Assembly: GCA_019054805.1 (NCBI GenBank)
Contig: JAHQIY010000013.1
Location: forward strand, 1,054,001-1,118,000
Length of the DNA stretch: 64,000 nucleotides
Origin: Brachionus manjavacas
Taxonomy: Eukaryota; Rotifera; Eurotatoria; Ploima; Brachionidae
Direction: 5' to 3'
Positions 24,340 to 36,418 of this stretch are shown here, piece after piece. A program made the position numbers and the translations under genes. The notes under the pieces are model-generated. The model did no database searches and was not told the origin of the DNA. It was given only the letters and a program-made list of their open reading frames with translations. The number at the start of each line of letters is the position of its first letter. Within the stretch, counting starts at the first letter, position 1.

Positions 24340-27300
24340 AGGCTTTGCAAAATTGAATACAAATTCAGCTAAAATATTGCCTTTTTTTTAATGGGAAACA
24401 GTACTAGGAAATTTATCAGAAAAAATTGCAGCATTTTTACCGAAAATTTAATCCGTAATCTTTTTTTAAATCAATTAGTGTGACATATCACTATGCAGTG
24501 GTTTAAATTTGAACTAAGCGTTCCCATCCATTTTAATGTATTCAAATGAAGTTTATTTATGAAAAGTGAGCATACAAAATTGATTATTCATTATTAATAT
24601 TTGATCTTTCAGAAAAATTCATGCTCATATAACCAGCTAAAATTAATGACACCTTCAAAGATACCTTTCTGCTCACATTACTGCGAATTTACTTCTGGTC
24701 AGGTATTAAAATCTGATTTAAAAAATTATCTCTTATCTCAATAATTTTAGCAAAAATTTTAGAATTTTATAGCTTTAAAAGAATTTTTAAAAATTTGATA
24801 CATAAAATGTGAATACCTTACCAAATTTTGAACATTACTCAAAAAATTATTTAAAAAAAATTTGAAGAGTTGCTTAAAAATAAATCAAACAAAAACTAAA
24901 AATTTTGATCCTAAAAATTTTTTTAAATATAGATATAGATACAAAAAAAAAAGACTTGAAATTTTCCCCAAAAAAGAAATTCAGTCAGTTTTAAATTGGA
25001 AATAAGCTAATATTAATCAGATAGTTACTTTACGATAATAAAATATATTATAGCGATAAATTAAAAAAAAAGTAGATATAAGTGTATTTTGCTTGTCTTT
25101 ACTTAACTTTCAAATACATTTTATGCTGAGAATCAATAAATTTTAGAATTAATAAATTAATAACTAATGCTCAAGGCTTTGAAAAAACTCGCAGCGATTA
25201 ACTAAATCATATTTTGGCTCACTTTTTCTAAAAAAAAATGAGCAAATTTGAATTTAATTTAAAAGTCTGATGGCAACTTTTGACAAATTTATGGTCAGCG
25301 CTATGAAACTTACTAATTAGTTAATGATTTAAATGCAAAAACTTCTTTAAAATGTCTTAACCAAATAATTAAAACAAGAATTTTATAAAATTAAATATTT
25401 TTTTATTTCCAGGTTTCGTGTTATACTTTTTTAAGGTAAAAAAGTAATAAAATCTCACTGATTATGTATCCTGTCAGATTCAATCAATTGAATTCAAGAT
25501 TTTAAGAGATTATAATTAATTTTAGATCTAAAACAAAATCATTTTTATTCACATACTTCTCTTGGTAATTCATATCATTTGCGATAAGACGTTAATCAGA
25601 CCAAATATTTAAGAAATTAGTAAAATGATATCATTTGAGTCCTCTGGGATAATCAGCCAAGATTGATAAATAAAATATCGTTCTAAACTTCAATATGTTC
25701 ATGAAATTTAGAAAAAAGACTTGTTTTATTATTTTGAATTTAAGATTACATAGCCGAAGTTCTATTTAAATGAGTTATTTTATAATATTATCCAAAGTTT
25801 AATATTTTTTATTTCAAAAATAAAATGTAATATAGTCTTTATAAAAATAAAAAATTTAATTTGAAAACATAAATTAATTAATCAAAATCAATTTACGGAA
25901 ATTTTCATTTAGCATTTGAGTTTAAAATATCAAAATTTATCTTAAATTAGCTGACTTGATTATCGTTTAAGTTCCTTGAACAATTTTTCAACAGATAATA
26001 AACATTTTTTAAACAAAAAAAAATTTTGGCTGAAAAGAAATTGAAATATTTATATAAATCTTGATTCATAGAGAGAATGCACCTTGAGGAAAAAGCTAGT
26101 TAAAAAAAAATTACATCGGAAATAATAATTAGCAATAAAATCCATTGAGAAAAATTGAAACCAAAGGGTTTTTATCTTTCAGTTTTTTTTCTAAGATTAA
26201 ATTAAAACCAATAAGTTGATGCTCTAATAGACCCTGTAGGAAAATTTATTAGTTTTGCAACTGAAGCTAATATAAACTCAAATTCTTATCGTGGGTTATC
26301 CAAATTTCAGATTTATGATTATATTTTTATTTTTAGTATTTTACATTTTTAATTTTTAATATATGACTTTGTATGTTGTTAAGAATAAAATTAACTTCGG
26401 AATTTTAAAGGAAATTTATTAAATATTAAGGTCATTATAAACAATTACAAATTTCATCATTCTAATGTAATATTAGATGTTAATTGATTTTTTTATTTTT
26501 TTTGAAAAAGCTTTCCAACGGTGTTTTTAACTAAAGAATTTTTTAAGACTAATTCAGATTGATGATTTTTTGTTTCATTCTTTATTTGGATTACCGAAAG
26601 TTTGTTAACACTTTCTAAAAAGACCTTTCAATTGAATAGAAGTGATTAATATATTTTTTGTTTTATTTAAATAAAAAGTCAGAATAAATTTGATTAATTA
26701 TAACAATAGTCTGTTTAAAAAGTTTCAAATCAGATTAATACAAAATTTCTTACCGTCGATTCATTAAGCCCAGATAAACTTACTTTTATTGCTTTTGTGT
26801 AAAAAGTCACTGGAAAAAGCTATGATTTCGACGAATATTTTCTTCAACTTGATAAGAGTTGTAAAAAATATCCGAAGACATTTATCAGTAATAATTAAGC
26901 ACTTAAATTGGATTATAAATTTTTTTAAATTAATTATGATTTTTTATAATTGTTTTTAACTGACAAAGCAAATATTTCATAATCTTATCCAAATTGTTGC
27001 TTTAAGCTGGCTCAACTAGTTTTTTTCAATCTAAAATTAACTTGTTTTTATTCTTTTATTTTTATAAAACAATGCTAATTGTTTTTTTGCTTTCATTTTG
27101 AATGAAAAATTAAGAGATAATTTAAAAAATGTTCCAACCTAAACGATTGAACTAAACAGATAAAACCAAAAAAGTTACTATTTTTTGTTTACTCATTTTT
27201 CGAAACTTAATTTGTTTTTTCTTTTCCAATTTATTAATAGCGTTAACTGGCTCTTTTAAATTGATTTCAATTGAAAAAACTTGAATGATGTTTTAAACAA

Positions 27301-28195
27301 AATGAGTCTGCAAATAGAGGGTAGAGGTAAAGATGTAACATAATCGTAAATCGTCAAAAAATGCTGGTTTTTTCAAATTTCATTTATCAATTTTATTTAA
27401 AAAGATTTTCTTGGTCATTTCCTAGGTCTTTCTTATTTTTCCAAATTTTTTACTAATCCACTAAAGTGTGTTTTATTCAATTATCTGAAGATGCTTTTTT
27501 GTATTTTTATTTTTTTTATTCTCACTTAATAATTTTTTATCTTTATTTTCTTTTTTTTGGAACTTTTAAATTTACTTCTCATAAAAATTAATAAATAAAC
27601 TATCTTTGGCAATGTTTGAAAATTGCTTTTATAATTTTCAAAAAATTTTCAAGTTTCGCGTCAACACTAGAAGAATTTTATTTTTTATTTGAATTAATAG
27701 GAGGTTCAACAAATTTCCAAATTTTGAATTTAGTAATTTAGTCCATTTTTTTACTATTCTTAAATTTTAAACCACGATTCTAATCGGAAAAAGTTGTATT
27801 AGGAATATTTAGCTATCAAAATTATCTTAATTTTTAAGTTAATTAAAAAAATATTCATAATTATTGTATTCGTTTTTAAAATTATGCTCAATTAAAATTA
27901 AATTTTTTTTAGTTCCTTATTCGTCTTATAAATTATAAAACATTGGGCTGAAAAGAAGGACTTTGATCCATTCAGAACTGACCCGAATCTGTTTTTTAAA
28001 AAAAAAAATTTTTTTACATTTTCAAACAATAAAGAATTATTATTATTATAAAAAAAAGCATACGGATACTGTTTTTAATTATAAAATTTTCCTTGGTAAA
28101 TAAGTCAAGTAAGTAGTATGACCAGTGAGCCACAAAATTAAATAAGTTTAACCAAAATTGAGTTGTTTTGATTCGGTTTATTTTAAAATATTTTA
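24340..28195. other. Gene-free stretch
   Basis: About 4 kb of AT-rich DNA with homopolymer runs. I found no convincing reading frame, RNA gene or repeat family. Confidence 0.45.
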
Positions 28196-28196
28196 T

Positions 28197-28260
28197 AATA
28201 ATAATAATAATATTCTATATTAAGTAACTTTTTTTGTTAAGTTACTTAATATAGAATATT
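28197..28260. repeat. TAA microsatellite next to a strong hairpin
   Basis: A short (AAT)n run at 28197-28210 leads into AATATTCTATATTAAGTAACT, a loop of about 10 nt, and its perfect reverse complement ending at 28260. It sits about 0.5 kb upstream of the amine receptor. Its role is unknown; AT-rich palindromes also arise by chance expansion. Confidence 0.6.
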
Positions 28261-28771
28261 TTCCAATTCTCTTTTGTCTTGAATGAACCTTCCAAAATTT
28301 TTACTTCCAATTCATTGATACCATTGAAAGAAAAAAATTTGTTTCATTTAAAACTGATTAAGCTTGGATAAAAATAGCCGAGACACTTGGTCTAAAAAAA
28401 TTCCAAATTCTATTCTTTGATTAATTGATGATGAAAATTTTTCATTTAAAATTATTAGAGCTTAATTTTTTTGTTGAGGAGTTTTTATTCAAAGAATAAG
28501 CTGATTAAAGAAAATAAGTTATTTGTTGAAACAAAAAAATGAACAAAATCAGTAACTAGCTGTTTGAACTAATCATTAATAGATAAGGCAAGTATATTAA
28601 CCTTAAGGTTGCTTCTTTTGATATACACTGAGTTTTAAATCAAAAAATTTCAAATTCTTAAACAAATCTATTAATTACTTTTGCATATTAGAGATAAACT
28701 TTTGAGCCAAAATGATAAATTGAACTGTTTTAATTCCTATTCAAAGAATTCTTCAAGCAGCTCACATCAAA

Positions 28772-30121
28772 ATGGAAAACCAACTGCCAAACGTTAATTA
28801 CACGACACACATTAATTATTCAACCAACCTAACAAATTTTATTCCACCAGATCCACACATTTTCGAATACAACTTGTGGCAAAAGATCCTCTTCTCATGT
28901 TTTATGTTTCCAATCATGTTTTTTTCCATAGTAGGCAATATATTGGTGATAATTGCCATAGTTAAAAGCGAATCTTTGCACAAAATTAGCAACACATTTT
29001 TGGCATCACTGGCCATAGCCGATTGTTCTGTGGGAATTCTGGCAATGCCGCCCAATGCGATTCAACTTCTCAGCGGAAAGTGGTACTTCAAGTCGCAGTT
29101 TTGTAAATTTTGGTTTTCTTGTGATGTCTTGTTCTCGACTGCATCTATACTTCATCTGTGCTGCATCGCTATTGACCGCTATCTGAGCGTGTCCGATAAA
29201 TACGTCTACTCGTATGTGAGAGAGGATCCGACCGGCACCAGGGTCAAGCTGATGATTGGCGGATGCTGGATTACAAGTGCTCTTTTGTCCTTCATTCCCA
29301 TATTTACGGGAATCTACACAACACAAGAACAGTGGGAAATGATCCACCAACTTGATTATGACAATGGCTACTGTGCTTTTAAAGTCAACTTGGCCTACAG
29401 GTTTATTTCGAGTGTGATATCATTCTGGCTGCCATGCTTTGGCTTGATTGTTTTCTACTCTCTGGTGTGCATCAAGGCTTATAAGATAGAGAAAAAGCAT
29501 CAGCGCGAGTACACTTCCAAACCAGAGCCGAGAAAAAGCAAGTCTGACAGTCGAAAGTTTTCCGAGATTTTGCTGACCGAAGGTCAAAATTTGATAAAGT
29601 CATTTAAAAATAAAAATAGACACAAAAAAAGCAGCAGCTTTGATGTAAAGCTTGGTGAATCACAGAGCTTCGCGGCTCGCAATAGCAGCGTTTACAAGCG
29701 AGACTCTCAGCTGGGAATTTGGCGCTCCGAATTCAGCATGATTCGAACACTGGGATTTGTAATGGCTGTTTTTATTTTGTGCTGGTTGTTTTTTTTTATG
29801 CGCTATACTTTTTGCGGCCCAACTTATAACATTTGTTCAGATTTTATAGCTAATAGTGTTATAGTAGAGGACCTACTTTTCTGGATCGGCTACTTTAATT
29901 CAATGGTAAATCCATTTTTGTACAATTATACCAATAAGGATTTTCAACGAGCTTTCAAAAAATTGCTAAAATTCAATGGACTACGACGTTGTTGCTTAGG
30001 AAAGTTTGGCAAAAAGTATCCATCGAATATGTCGTCGCGCAAAACCACTATGGAAGAGGCAGGTACAGCAAATTTTCTGCTCCAAGACAGCATTCATGCA
30101 TCCAGATTGCCCACAGAATAA
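28772..30121 (+). CDS. Beta-octopamine-like class A amine GPCR, intronless
   Basis: An intact 449-residue frame from ATG to TAA. Seven membrane segments can be traced. Family landmarks: N56 (1.50), D84 (2.50), C111 before TM3, amine-binding D118 (3.32), D135-R136-Y137, W166 in TM4, SSVISF in TM5 with P221, and N380-P381-x-x-Y384 in TM7. LHLCCIAIDRY, ALLSFIPIFTG and FISSVISFWLP resemble beta-octopamine (OctbR) receptors most, so a Gs-coupled octopamine or tyramine receptor is likely, though the ligand is inferred. Three N-glycosylation sequons lie near the N terminus (N9, N15, N19). The third cytoplasmic loop is long, basic and serine-rich. Oddity: the TM6 motif CWLP reads C337-W-L-F340, so the conserved proline 6.50 is missing. 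The stop codon lies inside an AATAAA. Confidence 0.9.
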   Translation: MENQLPNVNYTTHINYSTNLTNFIPPDPHIFEYNLWQKILFSCFMFPIMFFSIVGNILVIIAIVKSESLHKISNTFLASLAIADCSVGILAMPPNAIQLLSGKWYFKSQFCKFWFSCDVLFSTASILHLCCIAIDRYLSVSDKYVYSYVREDPTGTRVKLMIGGCWITSALLSFIPIFTGIYTTQEQWEMIHQLDYDNGYCAFKVNLAYRFISSVISFWLPCFGLIVFYSLVCIKAYKIEKKHQREYTSKPEPRKSKSDSRKFSEILLTEGQNLIKSFKNKNRHKKSSSFDVKLGESQSFAARNSSVYKRDSQLGIWRSEFSMIRTLGFVMAVFILCWLFFFMRYTFCGPTYNICSDFIANSVIVEDLLFWIGYFNSMVNPFLYNYTNKDFQRAFKKLLKFNGLRRCCLGKFGKKYPSNMSSRKTTMEEAGTANFLLQDSIHASRLPTE

Positions 30122-30122
30122 A
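30117..30122 (+). terminator. AATAAA overlapping the receptor stop codon
   Basis: The final codon and TAA of the receptor form AATAAA. If it were used, the transcript would have almost no 3' UTR; other AATAAA hexamers follow, for example near 30238. Confidence 0.3.
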
Positions 30123-30539
30123 GATACAAACAACAAAATCAATGAATGAGTTTTGCGAAATAGAAACAGGAAAAATGGTGAAACAGAATTTTTTTAAACA
30201 AAATGAAGTGAATGTTCAAAATTTAATGATCCTGATCAAAAATAAATGTTTTGAGTATTTTTTAATTATGTAATTGAATGCAGAAGAATATTTTTAGATT
30301 AAACATTCAATGCTTAAGCCTTTTTTTTTTAACTAAAAAAAACTCTGCACAAATAAGCAGAATTAGACATTAAACATTATTGTGTGTTAAAAATTAATTA
30401 GAATTTTTGATCATGATGATTAAAATTTTAATAATCCACTTCAATTTGCCAAATAAGTCTAGTTATTATTTAGATTTTTTTGTTCTTTTAATGTTATTTT
30501 TTTAAATATAAAAAATAAAAAAAATTTAAAAATTTAAAT

Positions 30540-31175
30540 TTTTATTTTTAAAACCGTTGACTGTTCAAGATTCACAAGTTTGTGTTGGCAGCTTGTTCCA
30601 TCCTTTAACCACTGTATTTGTGAAAAAGTTTTCTCTTTTTCTACAATTTTTTCGCTGCTAGCTTAAACGATGTGGACCACTGGACCCGTGAGTGAGTTAA
30701 CAGGAATGTTTGGATGAAACCAATTTACTTTATTGGAGCCCCTGACGAATTTAAACATCTGTATCATGTCTCCTCTTTCTCTCCTCTCAGTCAATTTTTG
30801 CAGCCTTAATTTTCTTAATCTCTCCTCATACGTCATATGCCTGAGATGATGCATTGATTTCGAAGCCCTTCTTTGTACCATTTCAAGACACTTGATATCC
30901 TTGCTATTGTAAGGACACCACGCTTGAACAGCATATTCCAAATGTGGTCTTACATAAGTCTTGTACAATGAGCTGAGCATTTTGACATCCATTTATTTAA
31001 ATGCCTTGTGAATTGCTACAAATGCTGTGTTGCCCCTCATAGCTGCTAGCCTTCATTGATCTCCCACTTATGATTGGACTTCATTTGGACTCCGAGATCT
31101 CTTTCCGAAAATGATTTATCAAGAAAATTTTCAATCCCAGATACTAGCTACTCGCATCACCTTGCATTTATCAAA
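30540..31175 (-). mobile_element. LINE reverse-transcriptase C-terminal fragment
   Basis: The minus strand carries a degraded DKSFSERDLGVQMKSNHKW block (31070-31130), then an open stretch MLSSLYKTYVRPHLEYAVQA with VQRRASKSMHHLRHMTYEER and TERRERGDMIQMFKFV (30663-30992). After a stop comes the terminal ENFFTNTVVKGWNKLPTQ block (30575-30630). The blocks are in canonical LINE order. Stops and the missing 5' part show that it is dead. Confidence 0.85.
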
Positions 31176-31434
31176 ATTCTTCTTTCGTTTGGCACCCAAA
31201 CTTAACTATTCATTTCTTTTTTAACACATGTCAGCTACATTTTGTTTATTTTAAGAATCTCATAAGAAAAGATTCGAAAATGATTACAATAGAACTAATT
31301 TGAAAATTCGAGATAATTATAATTTAGCTTAAGATAAAATATTGCTTTTTTTTAGAGAATCCTCATTTTTTACAGAAATATTTTAAGAAATTGAAAAAGA
31401 AAAATTTTTTTTCCATAGTGAGTTTTGTAGTTGT

Positions 31435-31640
31435 CTAAGGTTCTGGAGTTCCACAAGAGTCTGTTCTTGGTCCAATACTATTCATTCTATAAATAAATGA
31501 CTTACCAGGTTGTTTTTCAAATAAAATGGAGATGTATGCTTATTACTAGAAAATCATTGAAAATCAAGTTAATGATAGAATGAAGTAAAAGAAAGAAGGA
31601 TGTGAATGCATTAGAGAAAGTTCAGGAAGAAAGTTAAGTT
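31435..31640 (+). mobile_element. LINE reverse-transcriptase fragment with internal deletion
   Basis: SGVPQESVLGPILFIL, a stop, then INDLPGCFSNKMEMYA is the palm-domain motif. It is followed directly by KKDVNALEKVQEES, which belongs several hundred codons later in an intact element, so the middle is deleted. Confidence 0.7.
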
Positions 31641-31754
31641 CAAGTTTTTCAAATCCGCTACAAAAATACATTTTTACTTTGAGAGATATGGGCTATAAAA
31701 TGCTTAAAATCGGTTTAACAAAAATAAATGAATGTGGCTCTACGTCTTTATTTA

Positions 31755-32154
31755 TGTCAATTTGTAAAATGACTTGGCAAATAATAAATTTTATTTTTTT
31801 TTAACCAAGCATTTGAAACAAAATTATCAAACTAGTTTTTAATCCTTTACCAAAAGCTAACTGGCAAAGTTTAAATTTTTTTACCACAAGAAATTATTTT
31901 TAGAAATTATTAAAAATTTAGATTTTAAAAAAATTAAACATTAACATAACTCATAACAATGAAAATCTTCCCATGCAATTTCAAGCCAAACTTGAACTCA
32001 GCTTTTTGAAAAGAACATCTTATAGCTGCACATTCGAAAGCAAGAAATCACTTTAGAAATTTCTAATTATGTCTAAAAGAATCCACTCGGACTGTCTTAT
32101 GTGAATATATTTTCTGAAATCTTATTATTTGCCAAGTCATTTTACAAAATGACA
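31755..32154. mobile_element. Putative MITE with TTGCCAAGTCATTTTACAA terminal repeats
   Basis: TTGTAAAATGACTTGGCAAA with flanking bases at 31755-31787 is repeated as reverse complement at 32122-32154 (arms of about 33 bp with one or two mismatches). The roughly 330-bp interior has no coding potential. I could not see a convincing target duplication. Confidence 0.5.
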
Positions 32155-32739
32155 ATGAAATGTATAAAGTTTTTTATAGAAAAAAAACAAAAAAATGTCC
32201 AAATTTAAAACAGAAAAATTTAATTGAAAAGTTAATTGATTACATAGAAAAAAAAGTCAATTGAATTTAAAAAAAAATAATGGCTAATTAATTATTTACT
32301 TATTAAGACTAAATATGAACAAGATCATCCATGATTCTTGATTAATTCTTTTTCTCATAAGTATTATACAAATTTTAATTGAGTTGTTTTTTTTTATTTC
32401 ATTTTTGTCTCTTTCAAAAACAAAACCAGGCTTAATTTGTTTAAAACTCATCTCTGTTACTATTTGCTCTCAGATAAAATGTGTTAAAAAAAAAAAAAAA
32501 AAACAATTTCCATATGTAATTTTAATGAAAGTTATTCCTTTCATATTTTCTAACAAAAAAAATTCTATATTTCTTTTCGATATTTTTCGGTCTTTATTCT
32601 ATAAATAAAATTTCTACGAAAAATTTTTTTTAATGTCTAAATAAAAAAAATTAAAAAAAATTCAGAAGAGATTTAATTGCAATGTTACACCAAGAGAATC
32701 GGAAAATGCTTAACTAATTCGAATTCCATTATCTATATC

Positions 32740-33000
32740 AGAAGAGAAAGGAGCGAGGTATTATGAGAATGGATAAGGAAAACTTTCTTGCTAAATTAAT
32801 AAACTATTTTGCAAGTGCTGTTACTGTCCGACATGTTCTTTATTTGAAAAGAGTGGTCTCACAATTGAATAAGCTGCCTAATAGTGTTGTTAAATCCATA
32901 TCAATCGAAGTCTTCAAGGCGGCTTTAGATAAATTCAAAGGATATGGCTGCCATAGCACCACTGCCTCAAACTGGATATTTTTGTTACAAATAAGTTTGC
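32740..33000 (+). mobile_element. LINE 3'-end fragment
   Basis: The open stretch from 32763 encodes KENFLAKLINYFASAVTVRH, then RVVSQLNKLPNSVVKSISIE and FKAALDKFKGYGCHS. It aligns by eye with the terminal block of the LINE in the FHAD1 intron (ESFPAQIRNDF..., FKKALDKFNEIGCNS), so both belong to one lineage. Only the last about 80 codons survive. Confidence 0.75.
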
Positions 33001-33039
33001 ACACCGGTGTAAATATGATCAGAATAGGCTGAAAATTGT

Positions 33040-34827
33040 TTTTGTACTAAAATTATCACTAAGAAAAAATTTACTTTATGAAAATGCTCTACACATTTAA
33101 AATTTAAAATTAAATTTTTTGTAAATAAACAACTTTTCTGATTTAAAAATTGTTTCCAAAATTTTTAATATAATTTTTCACCAAATTGCAGAATCAACTT
33201 TAGTGATAAAAAAGTATAAGCCATGAGAATATGTCATGGTCATAATCATGGATATTCATCATCTTTCTTGGAATTGTTGCATTAGTTCTGTGATTTCTAT
33301 TATAATCTCTTTTTAATTTCTTATTTTTAATTTTAAATTTCTAGGTATTCCAATCTTACTACTGGATTTATGATCATGGTCATCGAACAATTCAAAAAAA
33401 GTAAATAGGTTAACTTTCGTCATAAAATTAAAAATAGATGTTGACTGGGAAATCAGCCCCTCTAAGTATAATTTGAATAAATTTTTTTTAATTTTCGTAA
33501 ATTTTAATGATTTTTATAAAAATTTTTCTCTAATTTTGGAGAATTAAAGATAGAAGCATAATTGAAAAAATGACTTTCAAAGAATAATTAAAAAAAAATT
33601 TAAATAGAATAAAAAATGATAAAGTCATCAGAATTTTTATTTATTCAATCACATATTATGTATTAAATGTGATTTTATTCAATTCAAATTTAAAGTCCAG
33701 AGATTGTTTAAATTCCTGTTTAATTAGAATGCCAAAAATGCGAATATAGTTCTAAAAAATCTTTAAAATTTTACACAATCGAAAAAAAATCAAAAAAAAA
33801 TATTTATAAAATAAAAATTTAAAATGATTAATCAAATTTTATTCTTTGCACTGAAACTTTTATTTTATTCTTATTAAAGATAAATTTAACCTTTTGACTG
33901 AATCAATAGCTTTAGAATTGATTAAATTACTTTCCAAATGAATTTTAAACTTAATTCTCATAATGGTATAAATTTTTTTAGAAGTACATGTGAAAATTTC
34001 TATTCTATCCAATTTTTTGATTGATAGATAAATTTTGGTTTGAAGAAATTTATTTAGTCAATTAAAAGATTAAATTTGTTCTAGTATTCTTGTTTTAACT
34101 AGTCATTAATTTTAATACGGAAACTAATTAATGAATTTGACTTGGAAATTTTTCAAATCCGAAAATAATCAATCATTTGTTAATTATAATAAAACATTAT
34201 CATTTAAAAAAAAAAATTGAATACAGATTTGAATTGATGTTAATGTTACTAAAATAATTTATTGAAAAAAAACAATCATATCAATAAAATAAAAATATAA
34301 AATATCTTTTAATAAATAAAGGCAAGAAACATTTATTTGAAAAAAAGATCTGGAAAAAAAAGTTAACTGTGCTTTTAATTTTTCTATTTGGATCATAAGT
34401 TATAAAAAGAATTTGCAAATATATTTTTTTTTACTGGTATTGAACAGTTTTAATATCCCAAAGAGAGTAATGAATAATTGAATTCAAGTAATTATTTTTT
34501 AACTACAGGCCTTAGCACTTTTCTATGCTAATTTCAATTTAAAATTTTTGATTTTTTTAAATATATTTTAGAAAAAAAAAATAGCATAAAAATGTTCTAA
34601 ATTTTAATTTTTTTATTTTGACTCTTTAATAATTGAATTTTAAAAAAATTATACAATTTTATTAATTATTTGTAATATGAACCATTTTATAATAAAAAAA
34701 AGCTTTAATTTACTCAAATTCAAATTTTTAATGAACAATAGGATCTTTTTTTTTTAATTGTTAAATTTCTCTGTATTTTTTTGCTTGATTGTAAAATATT
34801 TTTAAAATGTCTTGAATTGTCTTTTGA
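33040..34827. other. Gene-free stretch
   Basis: AT-rich DNA between LINE debris and the ML-domain gene. No gene or repeat family recognised. Confidence 0.45.
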
Positions 34828-34833
34828 TTTATT
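34828..34833 (-). terminator. AATAAA overlapping the ML-gene stop codon
   Basis: The last Glu codon plus TAA and the following A form AATAAA on the minus strand, as in the amine receptor gene. Confidence 0.3.
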
Positions 34834-35625
34834 CAACAACAAAAATGGCATTAAAGCACCCGAATCTTTGGTTATTTTCAGCTGACTTCAATACAATTTC
34901 TAATTTAATAACAGACTAAAAAATAGAAACAAATTGTCAATATTTGAATGAATCTAATTAAAATTGTACTTACTCCTTTATTATTTGAATATTTGTTTAT
35001 CATTTGAGCTCTAGCCGCATTTTTCACGTTAGACAAAGCGAGTGGTATTTCAAGCTTGGGCAGTTGATGAGCTCCCCGATCCAAATCGCAGTTGCAAGTT
35101 AAAGAGGAATCAGGATTTTTTTTCAAAAACTCTTTACATTTTGCCAAAATTTTATCATTACATACATTTTTGAATGTGCTTTAAAAAAATCCAAATTTAA
35201 AAAATTTTAAATTTTAAATTTATTTTACCACTCATCACAGGGTACTTTGACTAATCCTAAAACAGGCATGTCTACCGTAATTTCTGTTTCAATATTCCAG
35301 TCTTTTGGTAATTGTTTTCTTACAATTCCGCTTGCGTTCAGTTCCATAGTGCCAGGAATTTCTATATATTTTGGGTAAGATATTTTTCTTAACAATAAAC
35401 TGTCTCTCCTGTTTCCTTCGAATAAAAAAATTTAACACTTGTTCAACATGGATTATTTTAAACAATACTGCAGTCTCTAATATAAGCGATTCTGAGTTTA
35501 ATTGGATTTACCTCAACAGAAGCATTTTTACTCGATTGAATTTCATTTACTATTTCTTTGTTGTGTACGTCTGCAATAAAGGCGACTACCACAATCAAAA
35601 ATGAAAATGCTACTTTATTTACCAT
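34829..35625 (-). CDS. Secreted GM2-activator-like (ML domain) lipid-binding protein
   Basis: Four exons on the minus strand: 35625-35469, 35415-35229, 35178-34974, 34915-34829, giving 211 residues (human GM2A has 193). Introns are about 50-60 bp and phases agree. The N terminus MVNKVAFSFLIVVVAFIA is a signal peptide. The order of conserved elements matches GM2 activator: an early DC, SLLLRKI-x-YPKYIEIPG, KVPC, then CTFKNVC immediately after the second junction, a CNCDLDRG-x-x-QLPKLEIPL segment, and a terminal KLEIVLKSAENNQRFGCFNA. Such proteins are soluble lysosomal or secreted lipid binders that present glycolipids to hydrolases, so a lipid-transfer role is inferred. The exon 1 donor (GTATTG) was chosen because it keeps frame and adds the expected first cysteine. 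The stop codon lies inside AATAAA. Confidence 0.82.
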
Positions 35626-36325
35626 TTTTTTGATTAACTTTAAGTAATATTTGCTAAAAAAGATACTCTTATAGCCAAAAATTTTAGGTAAAAGTTACAC
35701 AAGGTTGATTGATAAGGAGATAAGACAAGTGTATCAAATTAAAATTAGCTCTTGAAATTGAAATAACTTTCAAAATTTAATTATTCATCAGTTTTAGATT
35801 TTAAACTGTAAATGAAATCTATTTAAAACATGTTTTGTAACAAAGAGCTAGTGGGAGATAAATGTGGCCAAAATAATTGAAGCGCTTATTAAAAATCACG
35901 TTTTTTTAAATGTGTCTTTAAAATTGTCTATTCCTTTTTTTGAAAATTAATTAATTTTATGATTTTTAAAATACCGTTTGTTTGTCAAAAATTTAAAAGA
36001 TTAAATTTTAAAAGCTTTTTTGGAAAAAATTATAAAAACAATTTAGCATTTTTTTGATTTTATCTCTAAAATTTAATCTTGACCCGTAAAAAATTGGTCC
36101 ATTTCCGATTGAATTATAATATAGATAAGTCATTATTGTAGATGATCAATTAAATTAAAAAAAAAACTCATCAAACTTGGCTCTCTTGAAAATACATATT
36201 TATTTAAATTAAGATTTACCTGCATGAGGAGAAATAAAAAAAATTGCAATTTTTAAAAAGGATTATTATTAGGAAAAATATTAAATCGTCATATAAAAAC
36301 AAAATTTATTGTCAAATATAGATTA
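35626..36325. other. Upstream region of the ML-domain gene
   Basis: AT-rich, presumably holding the promoter. No specific element recognised. Confidence 0.35.
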
Positions 36326-36327
36326 AA

Positions 36328-36418
36328 TGGGGTCCGGGACAGAGCCCTGGTTTTGGGATTCGGATATGTTGTAGATTAGAGAACTATTAGTTAAAATTAA
36401 AATCAATAATTAAGCTTT
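36328..36418 (+). repeat. Dispersed GGTCCGGGA-type repeat, copy 3
   Basis: GGGGTCCGGGACAGAGCCCT then GGTTTTGGGATTCGG, followed by GTAGATTAGAGAACTATTAG and AAAATTAAAATCAATAATTA. This matches copy 1 (3747-3830) block by block and copy 2 in its core. Confidence 0.65.

Noticed and set aside
28816-29350. Minus-strand frames opposite the amine receptor
   Set aside because: Shadows of the receptor coding sequence.
35371-35604. Plus-strand 77-codon frame
   Set aside because: Antisense to the first two exons of the ML-domain gene; the minus-strand reading has a signal peptide and conserved cysteines.
36328-36362. Possible tRNA or tRNA-derived SINE head in the GC-rich repeat core
   Set aside because: I could not fold a cloverleaf and saw no convincing A and B box spacing, so it is reported only as an unclassified repeat.
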